Assembly: GCA_944393605.1 (NCBI GenBank)
Contig: CALYAO010000004.1
Coordinates: 1 to 64,000 of the forward strand
Direction of reading: 5' to 3'
Length of the DNA: 64,000 bases
DNA from: an uncultured Clostridia bacterium
GTDB lineage: Bacteria; Bacillota; Clostridia; UBA1381; UBA9506
In this document: positions 54,297 to 63,200 of the stretch, in pieces
Layout: each line of letters opens with the position of its first letter
Numbering within the stretch: position 1 is the stretch's first letter
The notes under the pieces: model-generated
What the model saw: the letters and a program-made list of their open reading frames with translations, nothing else
Database searches by the model: none
Told to the model about the DNA's origin: nothing
Made by a program: the position numbers and the translations under genes

Positions 54297-56000
54297 TTAT
54301 ACCAACAGGTTGCGCACTTCGGTCTCCAGCGCCGCAATCTTTGCCATGCCGTCCGCGCTGCTGTCCCCGACAACGCCAAAATACAGCTTGATCTTGGGCT
54401 CGGTCCCCGACGGACGAATGACAAAGAACCAGTCGTTTTCCAATTCAAAATACAAGACATTGCTCTTGCCGAGCGCAAGGGGCGCCGTGGTGCCCGCAGC
54501 GAAGTCATAGCGCAGCTCCTTGTTGTAATCCCGAAGGGCAACGACACGAACGCCGCCCAGCTGTTTGGGCGGGTTGGCAGCGATAGACGCCATGATGGCC
54601 GCCATCTTCTCCATGCCGTCCTTGCCTTCCATGACCACCGACACCAGCTTTTCGGTGTAGTACCCATAGGTCTGGTACAGCGAATCCAAGGCCTCCGCGA
54701 AGCCCATGCCCTGCTGTTTGTAGAAGGCCGCCAGCTCACACACCAGAAGCGCCGCCGCCACCGCATCCTTGTCGCGGGCATAGGTGCCGGGCAGGTAGCC
54801 ATAGCTCTCTTCAAAGCCAAACAGGTAGTTGCCCGCCTGCTTCTGTTCCATCTCCGCAATGACCGCCGCAATAAACTTAAAGCCGGTAAACACCTCATAA
54901 AAATCCGCGCCATACCGCTTTGCGACCTGCTGGCCCATCTTGGTGGACACAATGGTGGACACCACATAGTCCCCCGGATGCAGCTTGCCGGCCGCCTTTT
55001 TCTGGGACAGGATGTATTCGGTCAGCAAGACGCCCGTCTGGTTGCCCGTAAACACCTGGTATTCCCCATCGGCATTCTTGGCGACCACACCAATGCGGTC
55101 CGCATCGGGGTCGGTCCCGATGATGATGTCCGCATCCTGCTCCTTTGCGATCTCAATGGCGCGCGCAAAGCCCTCCTTCTCCTCGGGGTTGGGGGACTTC
55201 ACAGTGGAAAAATCGGGGTCGGGCAGCGCCTGCTCAGGCACCACGGTGACATGGTGAAACCCCGCGCGGGACAGCACCTCCGTCACCGGCTTATACCCCG
55301 TTCCATGGAACGGCGTGTATACAATTTTCAGGCTATCGCGGTCCAGGTCGGGCAGGATGGACTGTGCCAGCACCGCCGCATAAAATGCCTCGTCCAGCTC
55401 GGCACCCACCATCTGGATGAGCCCCTTTGCCTTGCCCTCCTCTTCGCTGATGACCTTCACATCGTCAAAAATATCACAGTTGTTCACATACCGGATGACC
55501 GTATCCGCGCCCGCCGTCAGCTGAGCGCCGTCCTCGCCATATACCTTGTAGCCGTTATATTTGGCGGGGTTGTGGCTCGCGGTGATCATAATCCCCGCAA
55601 ACGCTCCCAGCTCGCGCACCGAAAAAGACAGTTCTGGCGTGGGCCGCAGCGCGTCAAACACATAGGCTTTGACGCCGTTGGCCGCCAGCACCCGCGCGCT
55701 CTCCATCGCAAACTCCGCGCTGCGGTGCCGGGAGTCATAGGAGATGACGACGCCGCGCGCCGTCGCCTCAGGGCCCATGTCGCAGATGTAGCTGGCAAGA
55801 CCCTGGGTCGCCTGCCGCACGGTATAGCTGTTCATGCGGTTGGTGCCCGCGCCCAAAATGCCGCGGAGGCCGCCCGTTCCAAACTCCAGGTCCTTATAGA
55901 ACCGCTCCTCAATGTCATCCGCCGCACGCAGCTCCGCCTTGGTGGCCTCATCCACCGCGGGGCTCGCCAGCCACCGTTCATATTTTTCCTGAAAGGTCAT
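54297..56000 (-). CDS. Phosphoglucomutase/phosphomannomutase (alpha-D-phosphohexomutase)
   Basis: 567 residues, ATG behind AAGGAGGAGCATAC. N-terminal FGTGGLRGILGAGTNRMN; the active-site phosphoserine is Ser142 in IMITASHNPAKYNGYKVYG; the metal loop is GTDPDADRIG; the sugar-binding loop is FGFEESYGYLPG; the phosphate-binding tail is RPSGTEPKIKLYF. It interconverts hexose 1- and 6-phosphates. It could convert mannose or glucose 1-phosphate released by the GH130 enzymes; this link is inferred, not shown by location. Confidence 0.94.
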   Translation of the reverse strand: MTFQEKYERWLASPAVDEATKAELRAADDIEERFYKDLEFGTGGLRGILGAGTNRMNSYTVRQATQGLASYICDMGPEATARGVVISYDSRHRSAEFAMESARVLAANGVKAYVFDALRPTPELSFSVRELGAFAGIMITASHNPAKYNGYKVYGEDGAQLTAGADTVIRYVNNCDIFDDVKVISEEEGKAKGLIQMVGAELDEAFYAAVLAQSILPDLDRDSLKIVYTPFHGTGYKPVTEVLSRAGFHHVTVVPEQALPDPDFSTVKSPNPEEKEGFARAIEIAKEQDADIIIGTDPDADRIGVVAKNADGEYQVFTGNQTGVLLTEYILSQKKAAGKLHPGDYVVSTIVSTKMGQQVAKRYGADFYEVFTGFKFIAAVIAEMEQKQAGNYLFGFEESYGYLPGTYARDKDAVAAALLVCELAAFYKQQGMGFAEALDSLYQTYGYYTEKLVSVVMEGKDGMEKMAAIMASIAANPPKQLGGVRVVALRDYNKELRYDFAAGTTAPLALGKSNVLYFELENDWFFVIRPSGTEPKIKLYFGVVGDSSADGMAKIAALETEVRNLLV

Positions 56001-56093
56001 GTATGCTCCTCCTTGTTTTTTTCCATGTTACCAGAATGGGCACCCGTCCACAATCGCGGCACAGCCCACTGACCCTGGTGCTGCATAGGCAGG

Positions 56094-58454
56094 TTACTCT
56101 TCCCCGGACCACCAGCCGCTGTCGTCCTCCTCAGGCGGCACGGTCGCATCCGTTTGGGGCACAGCGCTGCTCGCAGGCGAGTTGGTCGCTGGAGCATCCG
56201 ATGCCGGCGCGGACGCAGACGGCAAAATGGTCTGTCCCTCTACCGGGGGATTGGTGTGGGTCTCTCCGTTTTCCGGATTCTCCGAAACTGCCGTATCCTC
56301 ATGCACGATGGTATCATCCACCTTATCGGGATTGTCCTCCGGCGTACTGGTCGCATGAGAATTACAGATGCTGTTTGGTTCCGTACCCGGTTTAAAGTAA
56401 CAGGTGCGCACATTTTCACAGGAAGCCTGCGCGATCTTCCCGCTCTGCTGGCAGATCACCCGGCTGGACACATTGTCGGGCTGCTGCAGGTCCTTGTCGG
56501 GCAGGTCCTCATGGACAATCTCCATCACCTTGTGCCACAGAGTCAGCGCGGGGTTGCCCGAAACGGCCTGGGGCTGGTCAAAACCAAACCACGCCGCACC
56601 CACATAGTAGGGCGTAAACCCAACGAACCAGCGGTCATAGTTGTCGTCCGTCGTACCCGTTTTACCCGCCGTGAAGATGCCATTGGACAGGTTGGCCCCC
56701 TGGCCCGTTCCGTTCCGCGTAGCGCCGGCCAACATCTGCGCGATGGAATAGGCGGTCACCGCACTCATGGCATTGGAGCTCTCCTGCTTATTCTCCAAAA
56801 GGATCTGCCCGCTGGGGTCAATCACCTTGGTATAGGACACCGGCTTGGTATACACACCGCTATTGACAAACGGCTGATAGGCCGCGCACATCTCTTTGAC
56901 CGAGACACCATCCGTCAGGCCGCCCAGCGCAAGGGAACTCAGATATTTGTCCGAATAGGTCTTGCCATCCTTTCGGATCTCACTGCTGACCATGGTGGTA
57001 AAGCCCAAGTTGTTTGTCATAAACTGGAAAGAGCGATCCACCGTCAGCTTGTCTAAAATCTTGATGGCCGGCAGGTTGCTGGACTTCTCCAGCGCGGTCT
57101 GCACCGTGATATCCCCCAAGAATCCACTGTAAGAGTTCTTGGGGCTCCAATCCCCAATCTGGATGGGGCCGTCGTTGACAATGGTCGCCGGCGTGATGAG
57201 CCCCGCCTCCATCGCGGGCGCATACACCGAAAGCGGCTTGATGGAAGAACCCGGCTGGCGCAGCGTTTGGGTCGCACGATTTAAGACACGGTCGCCCGCC
57301 TTTTCGCCGCGGCCACCCACCACGCCTTTGATGTGCCCCGTATAGGGATCCATCACGATCATGGCCGACTGCGGCACAGCCTCCCCAGGATATTTCGGGA
57401 AATTTGCGTCATTGGTATACACCTCTTCCAATGCCGCCTGCACCTTGGGATCCTCTGTCGTGTAAATCTTAAGACCGCCCTGGTACACCATCTTGGTGGC
57501 CTGGGATTCACTCATCTTTTCCTTCGCCATCAGGTCCCGCACCACGTCGTCGATCACCATATCCACAAAGTAGGACTGAACCACGTCGCCTTCCGTATTG
57601 GTGGTGCCCTTCTTGAGCGCGAGCTGCTCCGCCTTTGCGGCGTCACACTCCTCCTGAGAAATATACCCAAGCTCCAGCATTTTATCCAGCACAAGCTCCT
57701 GCTTCTTCTTGTGTTCCTCAAAGTTGATCAGCGGATCGTACTTGGAAGGATACTGTGTGATTCCCGCAATGGAGGCACATTCCGCCAAGGTGAGCTCAGA
57801 GACGTCTTTGGAAAAATAGACGTTGGACGCCGTCTGCACCCCATGGCACCCCTCCCCCAAGAAGATGGTGTTCATATACATCTCAATGATCTGATCTTTG
57901 GACATCTTGCGCTCCAGGTTCAGCGCCCGGATGATCTCCTGAATCTTCCGAATGGGAGAACGCGCATCGTCCCCCGTCACATTTTTGATGAGCTGTTGGG
58001 TGATGGTACTGCCCCCATAACTAGAATTCCCCGTTATCCACCCCAAAAATGCACCAAATGTCCGTTTCCAGTCCACGCCACGGTGACTCTCAAACCGCTC
58101 GTCCTCAATCGCGATAAAGGCGTTTTTGAGATTCTCCGGTATCTGATTTAAGTCCACCCATTCCCGGTTCTGTTTGGCATACAGACGCTCCATCTCCACA
58201 GGCTGGCCCGTTTCCGCGTCTATGTAATAAAGAATGGACGAAAAATCCAAGTTTTTGTCGTTGGCAATCAGCTCTGTGGTATTGTCAATAAATCCCAGCA
58301 TCGCGCCCCCCACAACCGCCAGCACCATCACAAAGCACAGCAAAAGCGCGGTCAGCGTGATCTTTAAGGCACGGAATCTCTTTTTTGGCTTCTTTTTATT
58401 GTCAAGGCGCGCAGCGCCAGTCTCTTCAGGCATTCGTCTGGTATTTCTACTCAT
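56094..58454 (-). CDS. Class A penicillin-binding protein (PBP1A-type transglycosylase/transpeptidase)
   Basis: 786 residues, ATG behind GGGAGTGATTGC. A basic cytosolic N-terminus (KKKPKKRFRALK) precedes one membrane anchor (ITLTALLLCFVMVLAVVGGAML). The GT51 glycosyltransferase domain has catalytic-Glu region FIAIEDERFESHRGVDW and GGSTITQQLIKN. The transpeptidase has the active Ser in RQPGSSIKPLSV, SSN and GKTGTTDD. The tail is a long Pro/Ser/Thr/Asp-rich low-complexity segment. Builds and crosslinks peptidoglycan outside the membrane. It precedes the phosphohexomutase by 93 bp on the same strand. Confidence 0.95.
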   Translation of the reverse strand: MSRNTRRMPEETGAARLDNKKKPKKRFRALKITLTALLLCFVMVLAVVGGAMLGFIDNTTELIANDKNLDFSSILYYIDAETGQPVEMERLYAKQNREWVDLNQIPENLKNAFIAIEDERFESHRGVDWKRTFGAFLGWITGNSSYGGSTITQQLIKNVTGDDARSPIRKIQEIIRALNLERKMSKDQIIEMYMNTIFLGEGCHGVQTASNVYFSKDVSELTLAECASIAGITQYPSKYDPLINFEEHKKKQELVLDKMLELGYISQEECDAAKAEQLALKKGTTNTEGDVVQSYFVDMVIDDVVRDLMAKEKMSESQATKMVYQGGLKIYTTEDPKVQAALEEVYTNDANFPKYPGEAVPQSAMIVMDPYTGHIKGVVGGRGEKAGDRVLNRATQTLRQPGSSIKPLSVYAPAMEAGLITPATIVNDGPIQIGDWSPKNSYSGFLGDITVQTALEKSSNLPAIKILDKLTVDRSFQFMTNNLGFTTMVSSEIRKDGKTYSDKYLSSLALGGLTDGVSVKEMCAAYQPFVNSGVYTKPVSYTKVIDPSGQILLENKQESSNAMSAVTAYSIAQMLAGATRNGTGQGANLSNGIFTAGKTGTTDDNYDRWFVGFTPYYVGAAWFGFDQPQAVSGNPALTLWHKVMEIVHEDLPDKDLQQPDNVSSRVICQQSGKIAQASCENVRTCYFKPGTEPNSICNSHATSTPEDNPDKVDDTIVHEDTAVSENPENGETHTNPPVEGQTILPSASAPASDAPATNSPASSAVPQTDATVPPEEDDSGWWSGEE

Positions 58455-58599
58455 GCAATCACTCCCATCTGAAACGGGGCAAACCGCCCCACCCGGTCCA
58501 CACGGACAAAATGTGCATTCTATCTCTTATTGTACACCAGAACCATTACAAAACTGTTACAAAACCATAAAGTTCATGAAAAAGATGGAAGCAGCTTCC

Positions 58600-58626
58600 C
58601 AAAAACCGCATCAGAACGCGGTTTTT
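58600..58626. terminator. Terminator-like hairpin
   Basis: AAAAACCGC, short loop, GCGGTTTTT. It lies between the XRE and PBP genes, usable on either strand; it probably insulates the PBP gene from upstream transcription. Confidence 0.6.
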
Positions 58627-58686
58627 AAGCGCTTTACAATTTATGCCTTTTTTAAATAACAGGGGGGGCAGGATAAATCCGCAGCA

Positions 58687-58714
58687 AAAAAAGACGGCCA
58701 ATCGGCCGTCTTTT
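58687..58714 (-). terminator. Terminator of the XRE regulator gene
   Basis: AAAGACGGCC, short loop, GGCCGTCTTT, adjoining the stop codon. Nearly identical to the terminator at 59198-59228 on the other side of the divergent pair. Confidence 0.85.
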
Positions 58715-58949
58715 ACCGTCGTTTTTTCTTTGCAGGCGGATAGGGCTCCGAAACATCCGTCCTGCCTGCCAGATAATCCATGCTGGTACCGTACAACTCC
58801 GCCAGCTTATACAAAATGCAAAGCGGAATTTCTCGCTTTCCCAACTCATACTTGGAATATAGTGATTGGTCACACATCAGCCGAGCCGCAACATATCGCT
58901 GGGTATACGCAAACTCTTCTCTGACTTCTCGGATTCGTAGATGCATCAT
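58713..58949 (-). CDS. XRE-family helix-turn-helix repressor
   Basis: 78 residues from ATG 58949 (or 58946), with GAGGT just upstream. Cro/CI-type helix-turn-helix: IREVREEFAYTQRYVAARLMCDQSLYSKYELGKREIPLCILYKLAELY, then a basic tail PPAKKKRR. No additional domain. It is divergent from a small Cys-rich gene; two matching palindromes lie between them, so it probably represses both itself and the neighbour. Acts in the cytosol on DNA. Confidence 0.88.
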   Translation of the reverse strand: MMHLRIREVREEFAYTQRYVAARLMCDQSLYSKYELGKREIPLCILYKLAELYGTSMDYLAGRTDVSEPYPPAKKKRR

Positions 58950-58974
58950 ACTCACCTCGAAGGCATTATAACAT

Positions 58975-58989
58975 AGGACAAAATGTCCT
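58975..58989. promoter_or_regulatory. Operator-like palindrome 1 of the XRE divergent pair
   Basis: AGGACA, three bases, TGTCCT (extends to TAGGACA/TGTCCTA). Located close upstream of the XRE gene's probable -10 (TATAAT, minus strand). Confidence 0.7.
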
Positions 58990-58990
58990 A

Positions 58991-59019
58991 TTGACAAAAA
59001 GGACTATTTGTCCTATAAT
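58991..59019 (+). promoter_or_regulatory. Consensus sigma-A promoter of the small Cys-rich protein
   Basis: Perfect -35 TTGACA, 17-bp spacer, perfect -10 TATAAT. The spacer contains operator-like palindrome 2, so strong transcription is expected only when the repressor is off. Confidence 0.92.
59000..59014. promoter_or_regulatory. Operator-like palindrome 2 of the XRE divergent pair
   Basis: AGGAC, five bases, GTCCT, 25 bp from palindrome 1 and matching it at most positions (AGGAC...TGTCCT against AGGAC...TTGTCCT). It sits between the -35 and -10 boxes. Confidence 0.75.
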
Positions 59020-59039
59020 AATTCCAGGAGGTGATCCAT

Positions 59040-59216
59040 TTGAACGAATCGGAAACCTGTGCGACCTGCCGCCGATACCGCCAACACTACATCCGGCGGG
59101 GCCGCGGGCAGTATTGCAAAATCGACTGCGGCCACTGTATTTCGCCCCACATCCATTACCGGGGGCCTGATACAGCCAGCTGCCCCAGGTGGTTACCAAA
59201 AAAAGACGGCCAATAG
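59040..59216 (+). CDS. Small cysteine-rich protein controlled by an XRE repressor
   Basis: 58 residues from TTG 59040, chosen because GGAGG lies eight bases upstream; a GTG three codons earlier (59031) overlaps the ribosome site. Six cysteines with a CxxC pair (ETCATCRRYRQHY), a CxxxC-like pair (CKIDCGHC) and a late Cys (ASCPRW); the spacing suggests one or two zinc sites. It resembles small Clostridial proteins of the TCATCRRYRQHYIRRG type, of unknown function. The stop codon lies inside the terminator hairpin. The strong promoter and repressor site point to regulated expression. Confidence 0.72.
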   Translation: MNESETCATCRRYRQHYIRRGRGQYCKIDCGHCISPHIHYRGPDTASCPRWLPKKDGQ

Positions 59217-59228
59217 GCCGTCTTTTTT
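59198..59228 (+). terminator. Terminator overlapping the small Cys-rich gene's end
   Basis: AAAAAAAGACGGCC, loop AATA, GGCCGTCTTTTTT. The stop TAG is in the loop. Confidence 0.9.
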
Positions 59229-59401
59229 CACATTTGAGCAGCAAATGGAATAGTGTGGTAGCGAAGATGCCTGGCACACGCCGCAAACGTTGTGGGCTGC
59301 ATAGGAGGTACCGGCGCAAAACGCCCCTCCCCACGGGACAACGCAGCGGGCGACCGGCAGATGGGTCTAGCCCCAGCACACAATTGCAGACACACCATGT
59401 A

Positions 59402-59424
59402 TATTTCCCAAAAATAGGGAAATA
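59402..59424. repeat. A/T-rich inverted repeat upstream of the BofC-like gene
   Basis: TATTTCCC, seven bases, GGGAAATA, 53 bp before the coding start. It could be an operator or a weak hairpin; no matching copy was found elsewhere. Confidence 0.4.
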
Positions 59425-59476
59425 CTGACAGAAAAGAGGCCAAACAAACGCCCGCCAGGCAGAAGGGAGGATTCCG

Positions 59477-59890
59477 ATGAAAGGTTGGGTCAAAATCACA
59501 CTGCTGTTTCTCGTCATGACGGCACTCGGCATGACGGCAGGCTACCTGTCCGTCAGCATGGGCGGCATGCTGATGGGGGATACGGCGGCATCCCCCAGTG
59601 CACTGCCCATGGACAGCACAGTAGAAGACATCCCAGATGACCTGCATGCCACCCCAACCCCTTCTCCCCCGCCGGCCGAACCCCAATTCACCGAAGGGTA
59701 CTTTGTTCAGGAATCGGGGGGCGAGGTGTGCGTCTTTCGCACCACCGAACAAGGGGAACGGGTCTTTAGCCACAAACTGAACGTATCTCTTTCGGGGCTG
59801 CGTGCGGAGGATCGGCAGCGGTTTGCCGAAGGGTTTACCGTTGCAAACAAGGAGGAGCTCGCGCGGCTCACGGAGGACTTCACAAGCTGA
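59477..59890 (+). CDS. BofC-like C-terminal-domain protein, membrane-anchored
   Basis: 137 residues from ATG 59477 (AGAAGGGAGGATTCCG upstream). One N-terminal membrane segment (VKITLLFLVMTALGMTAGYL), a Pro/Thr/Ser linker (HATPTPSPPPAEP), then ~65 residues resembling the C-terminal domain of BofC and related Clostridial proteins: YFVQESGGEVCVFRTTEQG, LSGLRAEDRQRFAEGFTV, LARLTEDFTS. BofC acts as an intermembrane inhibitor in sporulation of Bacillus, but this short form occurs widely with unknown role. Convergent with the GH38 gene. Confidence 0.65.
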   Translation: MKGWVKITLLFLVMTALGMTAGYLSVSMGGMLMGDTAASPSALPMDSTVEDIPDDLHATPTPSPPPAEPQFTEGYFVQESGGEVCVFRTTEQGERVFSHKLNVSLSGLRAEDRQRFAEGFTVANKEELARLTEDFTS

Positions 59891-59927
59891 CTATCCTGCT
59901 TGCCTTTCATGATGCAGGCGCCAAAAC

Positions 59928-59962
59928 AAACAGCCCCGGCACAATTGCTGCCGGGGCTGTTT
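59928..59962. terminator. Bidirectional terminator between BofC-like and GH38 genes
   Basis: AAACAGCCCCGGC, nine-base loop, GCCGGGGCTGTTT; perfect 13-bp stem at a convergent gene pair. Confidence 0.85.
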
Positions 59963-59971
59963 CGTATTGTC

Positions 59972-62900
59972 TTATTTTCGCGTCACCTTCAGCGTCACAA
60001 TCTCAAAGGGCTTGACAGGCACCGTCACGGCATTGTCCGTCACGGCCAGCGGCGTCTCTTCCCGCTCCATCAGGTCGCACACCGCAACGCTTGCCACGTC
60101 AAATCCAAACCGCACCGTCGGCATGGTCCGGCGGTTGTAGCAGTCATACATCCGGAAGATGAGGGCATCCCCCTCCTCTGCCTGCTTCACGGTCTCCAAG
60201 ATGACGTTGTCACAGTCCACGCTCACCAGCGAGTAGCTCTCAGGCAGGTCGCCGTCCTGCGCCGCTATCCGTTTGCCCCACATGGGCAGGTTCACGTCAT
60301 ATGCCATCTGCACCGTCCCCGCTTCGCGGAAATTGCCCGCATGGGGGAAGAGGGAGTATGTAAAGGTATGCAGGCACTTGTCCGCCTCGGGATAGGGATA
60401 GGTCGCACTCTTAAGGAAGGTGATCCGCAGCGTGCTCCCAACGGTATCATACCCATATTTGCAGTCGTTTAGCATGCTGATGCCATAGCCATCCTCCGCG
60501 ACATCCACAAACTTGTGCGCACACACCTCAAACTTGGCCGCATCCCAGCTGGTGTTGTGGTGCGTTGGCCGCTCCACGTTGCCAAACTGGATGTCATAGG
60601 TCGCTTTGTCGGTATGCACATCCAGCGGGAAGGCGCTTTTCAGCAGGATGTGCTCCTGCTTCCAGTCCACGGTGGTATCGAAGTCTACACGCGCCACCTC
60701 GTCATACAGCCAGATGTTCTGCGAAATGGTGGAATCTAGGAACCGCTTTGTGATGCGCAGACCCGCGCGGACGCTCTCGCGGATGGGCTCCGCCGACACC
60801 ACGTCGCTGATCTCCCACATCTTTTCCTTATAGTAACTCGTAATCTCCCAAGCGTCGTACTCGCGCGGGTAATCCTCAAAGGCCTGGAGCACGTTGGCGC
60901 GCTCGCCCGGCTTGATGGTCTCGCGCGCATTGCGCTTGTCGTATAGGCTCACGATGTCGTAGTGCTCGTCAAAGGCCACGCGGAAGAACCGGTTCTCTAT
61001 CACGCGCCCATCCACCGTAACCGCGCTCTCCTGCGGCTGCACCGGCACCACCTTGTACCCCTTGGCGGGGATGTTTTCCACGTAGTACCGCTCGCCATCC
61101 GCCTCCACGACGCCGCTGTGGACAAAGGAGTGCGGATTGAATACCAAAAGGCCGCCCTCTGTTTTCACGCGCCCCGCAATGTCATTGCAACGCTCCGCCA
61201 GCAGCGCACTAGCGGTCTTCTGAATGGCGGCATGCTGCCGCTCGCTGTCCTCATACACCTCCCGGATGGAAGACCCCGGAATGATGTCATGGAACTGATT
61301 TAAAAGGATGATCTCCCAGCCGTCCCGCAGCTGCTGCTTGGGATACGCCATGCCGCCCAGCACCCCGTCCAGCACGGACAGCAGCTCGGTGGTCTGGTAT
61401 AAGAACTCCGACTTGCGGTTGTTGCGCTTGACCTTCGCGATGGAGGTATAGGTACCGCGGTGGAATTCCAGATACAGCTCCCCGACCCACTTGGGCAGGT
61501 GGGCATTCCCCCGCACCCGCTCCTCCAGCCGGTCAATGAAGCTGGTTGCCGTATCAATCTTGGACACGGTGCATCCCGGGATGCCGTGCTTTAAGCGTTC
61601 ATGCGTCTCCAGCATCTCCGCGGTGGGGCCGCCGCCGCCGTCACCATAGCCAAAGGTGAGGAGCGCCTCATCGGTGAGCTCCTTTTGCTGGAACCGGTCC
61701 CACGTCCCTGCGACCATGGCGGGCGAAATGGTGCCCACATAGGTGGCAAAACGGGTGGGCTTCTGGCCCAGCTTGCGGTCCTGCGCCGTCAGGAAGTAGC
61801 TAAAGATCTCCGTCCCGTCAATGCCCTCCCACATAAACACGTCGTAGGGCATCTGGTTGGTTTCGTTCCAGCTAATTTTGGAGGTCACAAACCGGTCCAC
61901 GCCCGATTTCTGCAAAATCTGGGGCAGCGCAGCGGAATACCCAAACACATCGGGCAACCACAGCACGCGGCTCTCCACACCGAATTCCTCCCGGAAGAAG
62001 CGCTTGCCGTGCAGCACCTGCCGCACCAGGCTCTCGCCGCTGGAGAGGTTGCAGTCCGCCTCCACCCACATGGCGCCTTCCACTTCCCACCGGCCCGCCT
62101 TCACCATCTGCTTGATCTCCTCAAACAGCGCGGGGTCCTCCTCCTTGACATACTGATACAGCTGCGCCTGGGAGGACATGAACTTGTACTCCGGATACTG
62201 CTTCATGAGCTTGATGACAGTCGCAAAGGAGCGCTGCGCCTTTTCTCTGGTCTGCGCCAGTGTCCACAGCCATGCGACGTCGATGTGCGTATGTCCGATG
62301 CCGATGGTGGTGGCCTCCTGGGGGCCGCAGAACTTGCCGTAAAACTCCCGGTCCAAGTAGTCCGCCGCCTCGCTCAGCGATGCACGGAATGCGGGCGACC
62401 CGGGGACGCGCAGGTCAATCCGGTTGACCGCCTCCCACAAGTAGTGCGCAATGTCCGCATAGGTCTTGCTGTCCGGCTCGGTAAAAGCCAGCACGTCCAG
62501 CGGCACCTTGAGGTGGTAGTACAGCTTCTCACACACCGGGTCGGGCGTACTGAGCGACGGGATAAATTCGAGGTACCCGCCCTGCATGCCCGCATAGCCA
62601 TATAAATACAGGTCGAAGCTGTCCTTCCCTTCCAAACGGACGCTGGTGTGGTTGACATCTAACCCCTGCTCCAGCTTTCCGTCCACATACACGCCGATCT
62701 GCGGGTTGATGGCATCCCACTCCCCTTCCCGCCCCGTCCGGACGCAAAGGTCCACCGTCTTGCCCCGCATGCTGTCGGGCAGGTCGATGTGTTTATAGAA
62801 CCAACGGTGTGCATCGGGTGTCTCCCCCCAGCGGTCCCCTTTGTGGAACACCTGCCAGCTGTCATCCACCGCCGGCATCTCGCTGCCCGATTTGTAGCCG

Positions 62901-63001
62901 CAGTCCTTCCAGACGAAGCCGTCCAGCTCCACCTTGTCAAAATACAAATATTCTTCCAGTTTTTTCAAGATCACATGGATTCGTTCCTGTTCAAACGCCA
63001 T
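59972..63001 (-). CDS. GH38 alpha-mannosidase
   Basis: 1009 residues, ATG behind AAAGGGGGCAAAAAC; no signal peptide, so cytosolic. The N-terminal beta domain (about 1-240) is followed by the catalytic domain: GHTHIDVAWLWTLAQTREK with zinc His and Asp, EVEGAMWVEADCNL, and the nucleophile Asp in VLWLPDVFGYSAALPQ. The middle helical domain and beta-sandwich tail complete a normal-length class II mannosidase. It removes alpha-linked mannose from N-glycan-like or mannan oligosaccharides. It is not in the glycan operon but has its own consensus promoter. Confidence 0.94.
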   Translation of the reverse strand: MAFEQERIHVILKKLEEYLYFDKVELDGFVWKDCGYKSGSEMPAVDDSWQVFHKGDRWGETPDAHRWFYKHIDLPDSMRGKTVDLCVRTGREGEWDAINPQIGVYVDGKLEQGLDVNHTSVRLEGKDSFDLYLYGYAGMQGGYLEFIPSLSTPDPVCEKLYYHLKVPLDVLAFTEPDSKTYADIAHYLWEAVNRIDLRVPGSPAFRASLSEAADYLDREFYGKFCGPQEATTIGIGHTHIDVAWLWTLAQTREKAQRSFATVIKLMKQYPEYKFMSSQAQLYQYVKEEDPALFEEIKQMVKAGRWEVEGAMWVEADCNLSSGESLVRQVLHGKRFFREEFGVESRVLWLPDVFGYSAALPQILQKSGVDRFVTSKISWNETNQMPYDVFMWEGIDGTEIFSYFLTAQDRKLGQKPTRFATYVGTISPAMVAGTWDRFQQKELTDEALLTFGYGDGGGGPTAEMLETHERLKHGIPGCTVSKIDTATSFIDRLEERVRGNAHLPKWVGELYLEFHRGTYTSIAKVKRNNRKSEFLYQTTELLSVLDGVLGGMAYPKQQLRDGWEIILLNQFHDIIPGSSIREVYEDSERQHAAIQKTASALLAERCNDIAGRVKTEGGLLVFNPHSFVHSGVVEADGERYYVENIPAKGYKVVPVQPQESAVTVDGRVIENRFFRVAFDEHYDIVSLYDKRNARETIKPGERANVLQAFEDYPREYDAWEITSYYKEKMWEISDVVSAEPIRESVRAGLRITKRFLDSTISQNIWLYDEVARVDFDTTVDWKQEHILLKSAFPLDVHTDKATYDIQFGNVERPTHHNTSWDAAKFEVCAHKFVDVAEDGYGISMLNDCKYGYDTVGSTLRITFLKSATYPYPEADKCLHTFTYSLFPHAGNFREAGTVQMAYDVNLPMWGKRIAAQDGDLPESYSLVSVDCDNVILETVKQAEEGDALIFRMYDCYNRRTMPTVRFGFDVASVAVCDLMEREETPLAVTDNAVTVPVKPFEIVTLKVTRK

Positions 63002-63033
63002 GTTTTTGCCCCCTTTCCATTTCCTGTTCGGTC

Positions 63034-63062
63034 ATTGTATCATATCGGGCGGCCCGTTGCAA
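63034..63062 (-). promoter_or_regulatory. Sigma-A promoter of the GH38 gene
   Basis: Minus strand -35 TTGCAA (63062-63057), 17-bp spacer, -10 TACAAT (63039-63034), about 33 bp before the ATG. Confidence 0.75.
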
Positions 63063-63118
63063 TGGACATTTGTCATTTTTTTGCATATTTTTCGTATGGT
63101 AAAATCAGGGAATTTGAC

Positions 63119-63147
63119 TGGACATTTCTGGCATGTCGTGTTATACT
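63119..63147 (+). promoter_or_regulatory. Sigma-A promoter of the flavin-reductase-like gene
   Basis: -35 TGGACA, 17-bp spacer, -10 TATACT, divergent from the GH38 promoter about 60 bp away. Confidence 0.75.
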
Positions 63148-63200
63148 AAACAAGCGGGAGCAAATCCCGCAAAATTGACCACAGAAGGGAGCGAATCCCC

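Noticed and set aside
54141-56072. Plus-strand open frame of over 600 codons
   Set aside because: Fully antisense to the phosphohexomutase gene; length is due to codon bias, with no start signal or domain.
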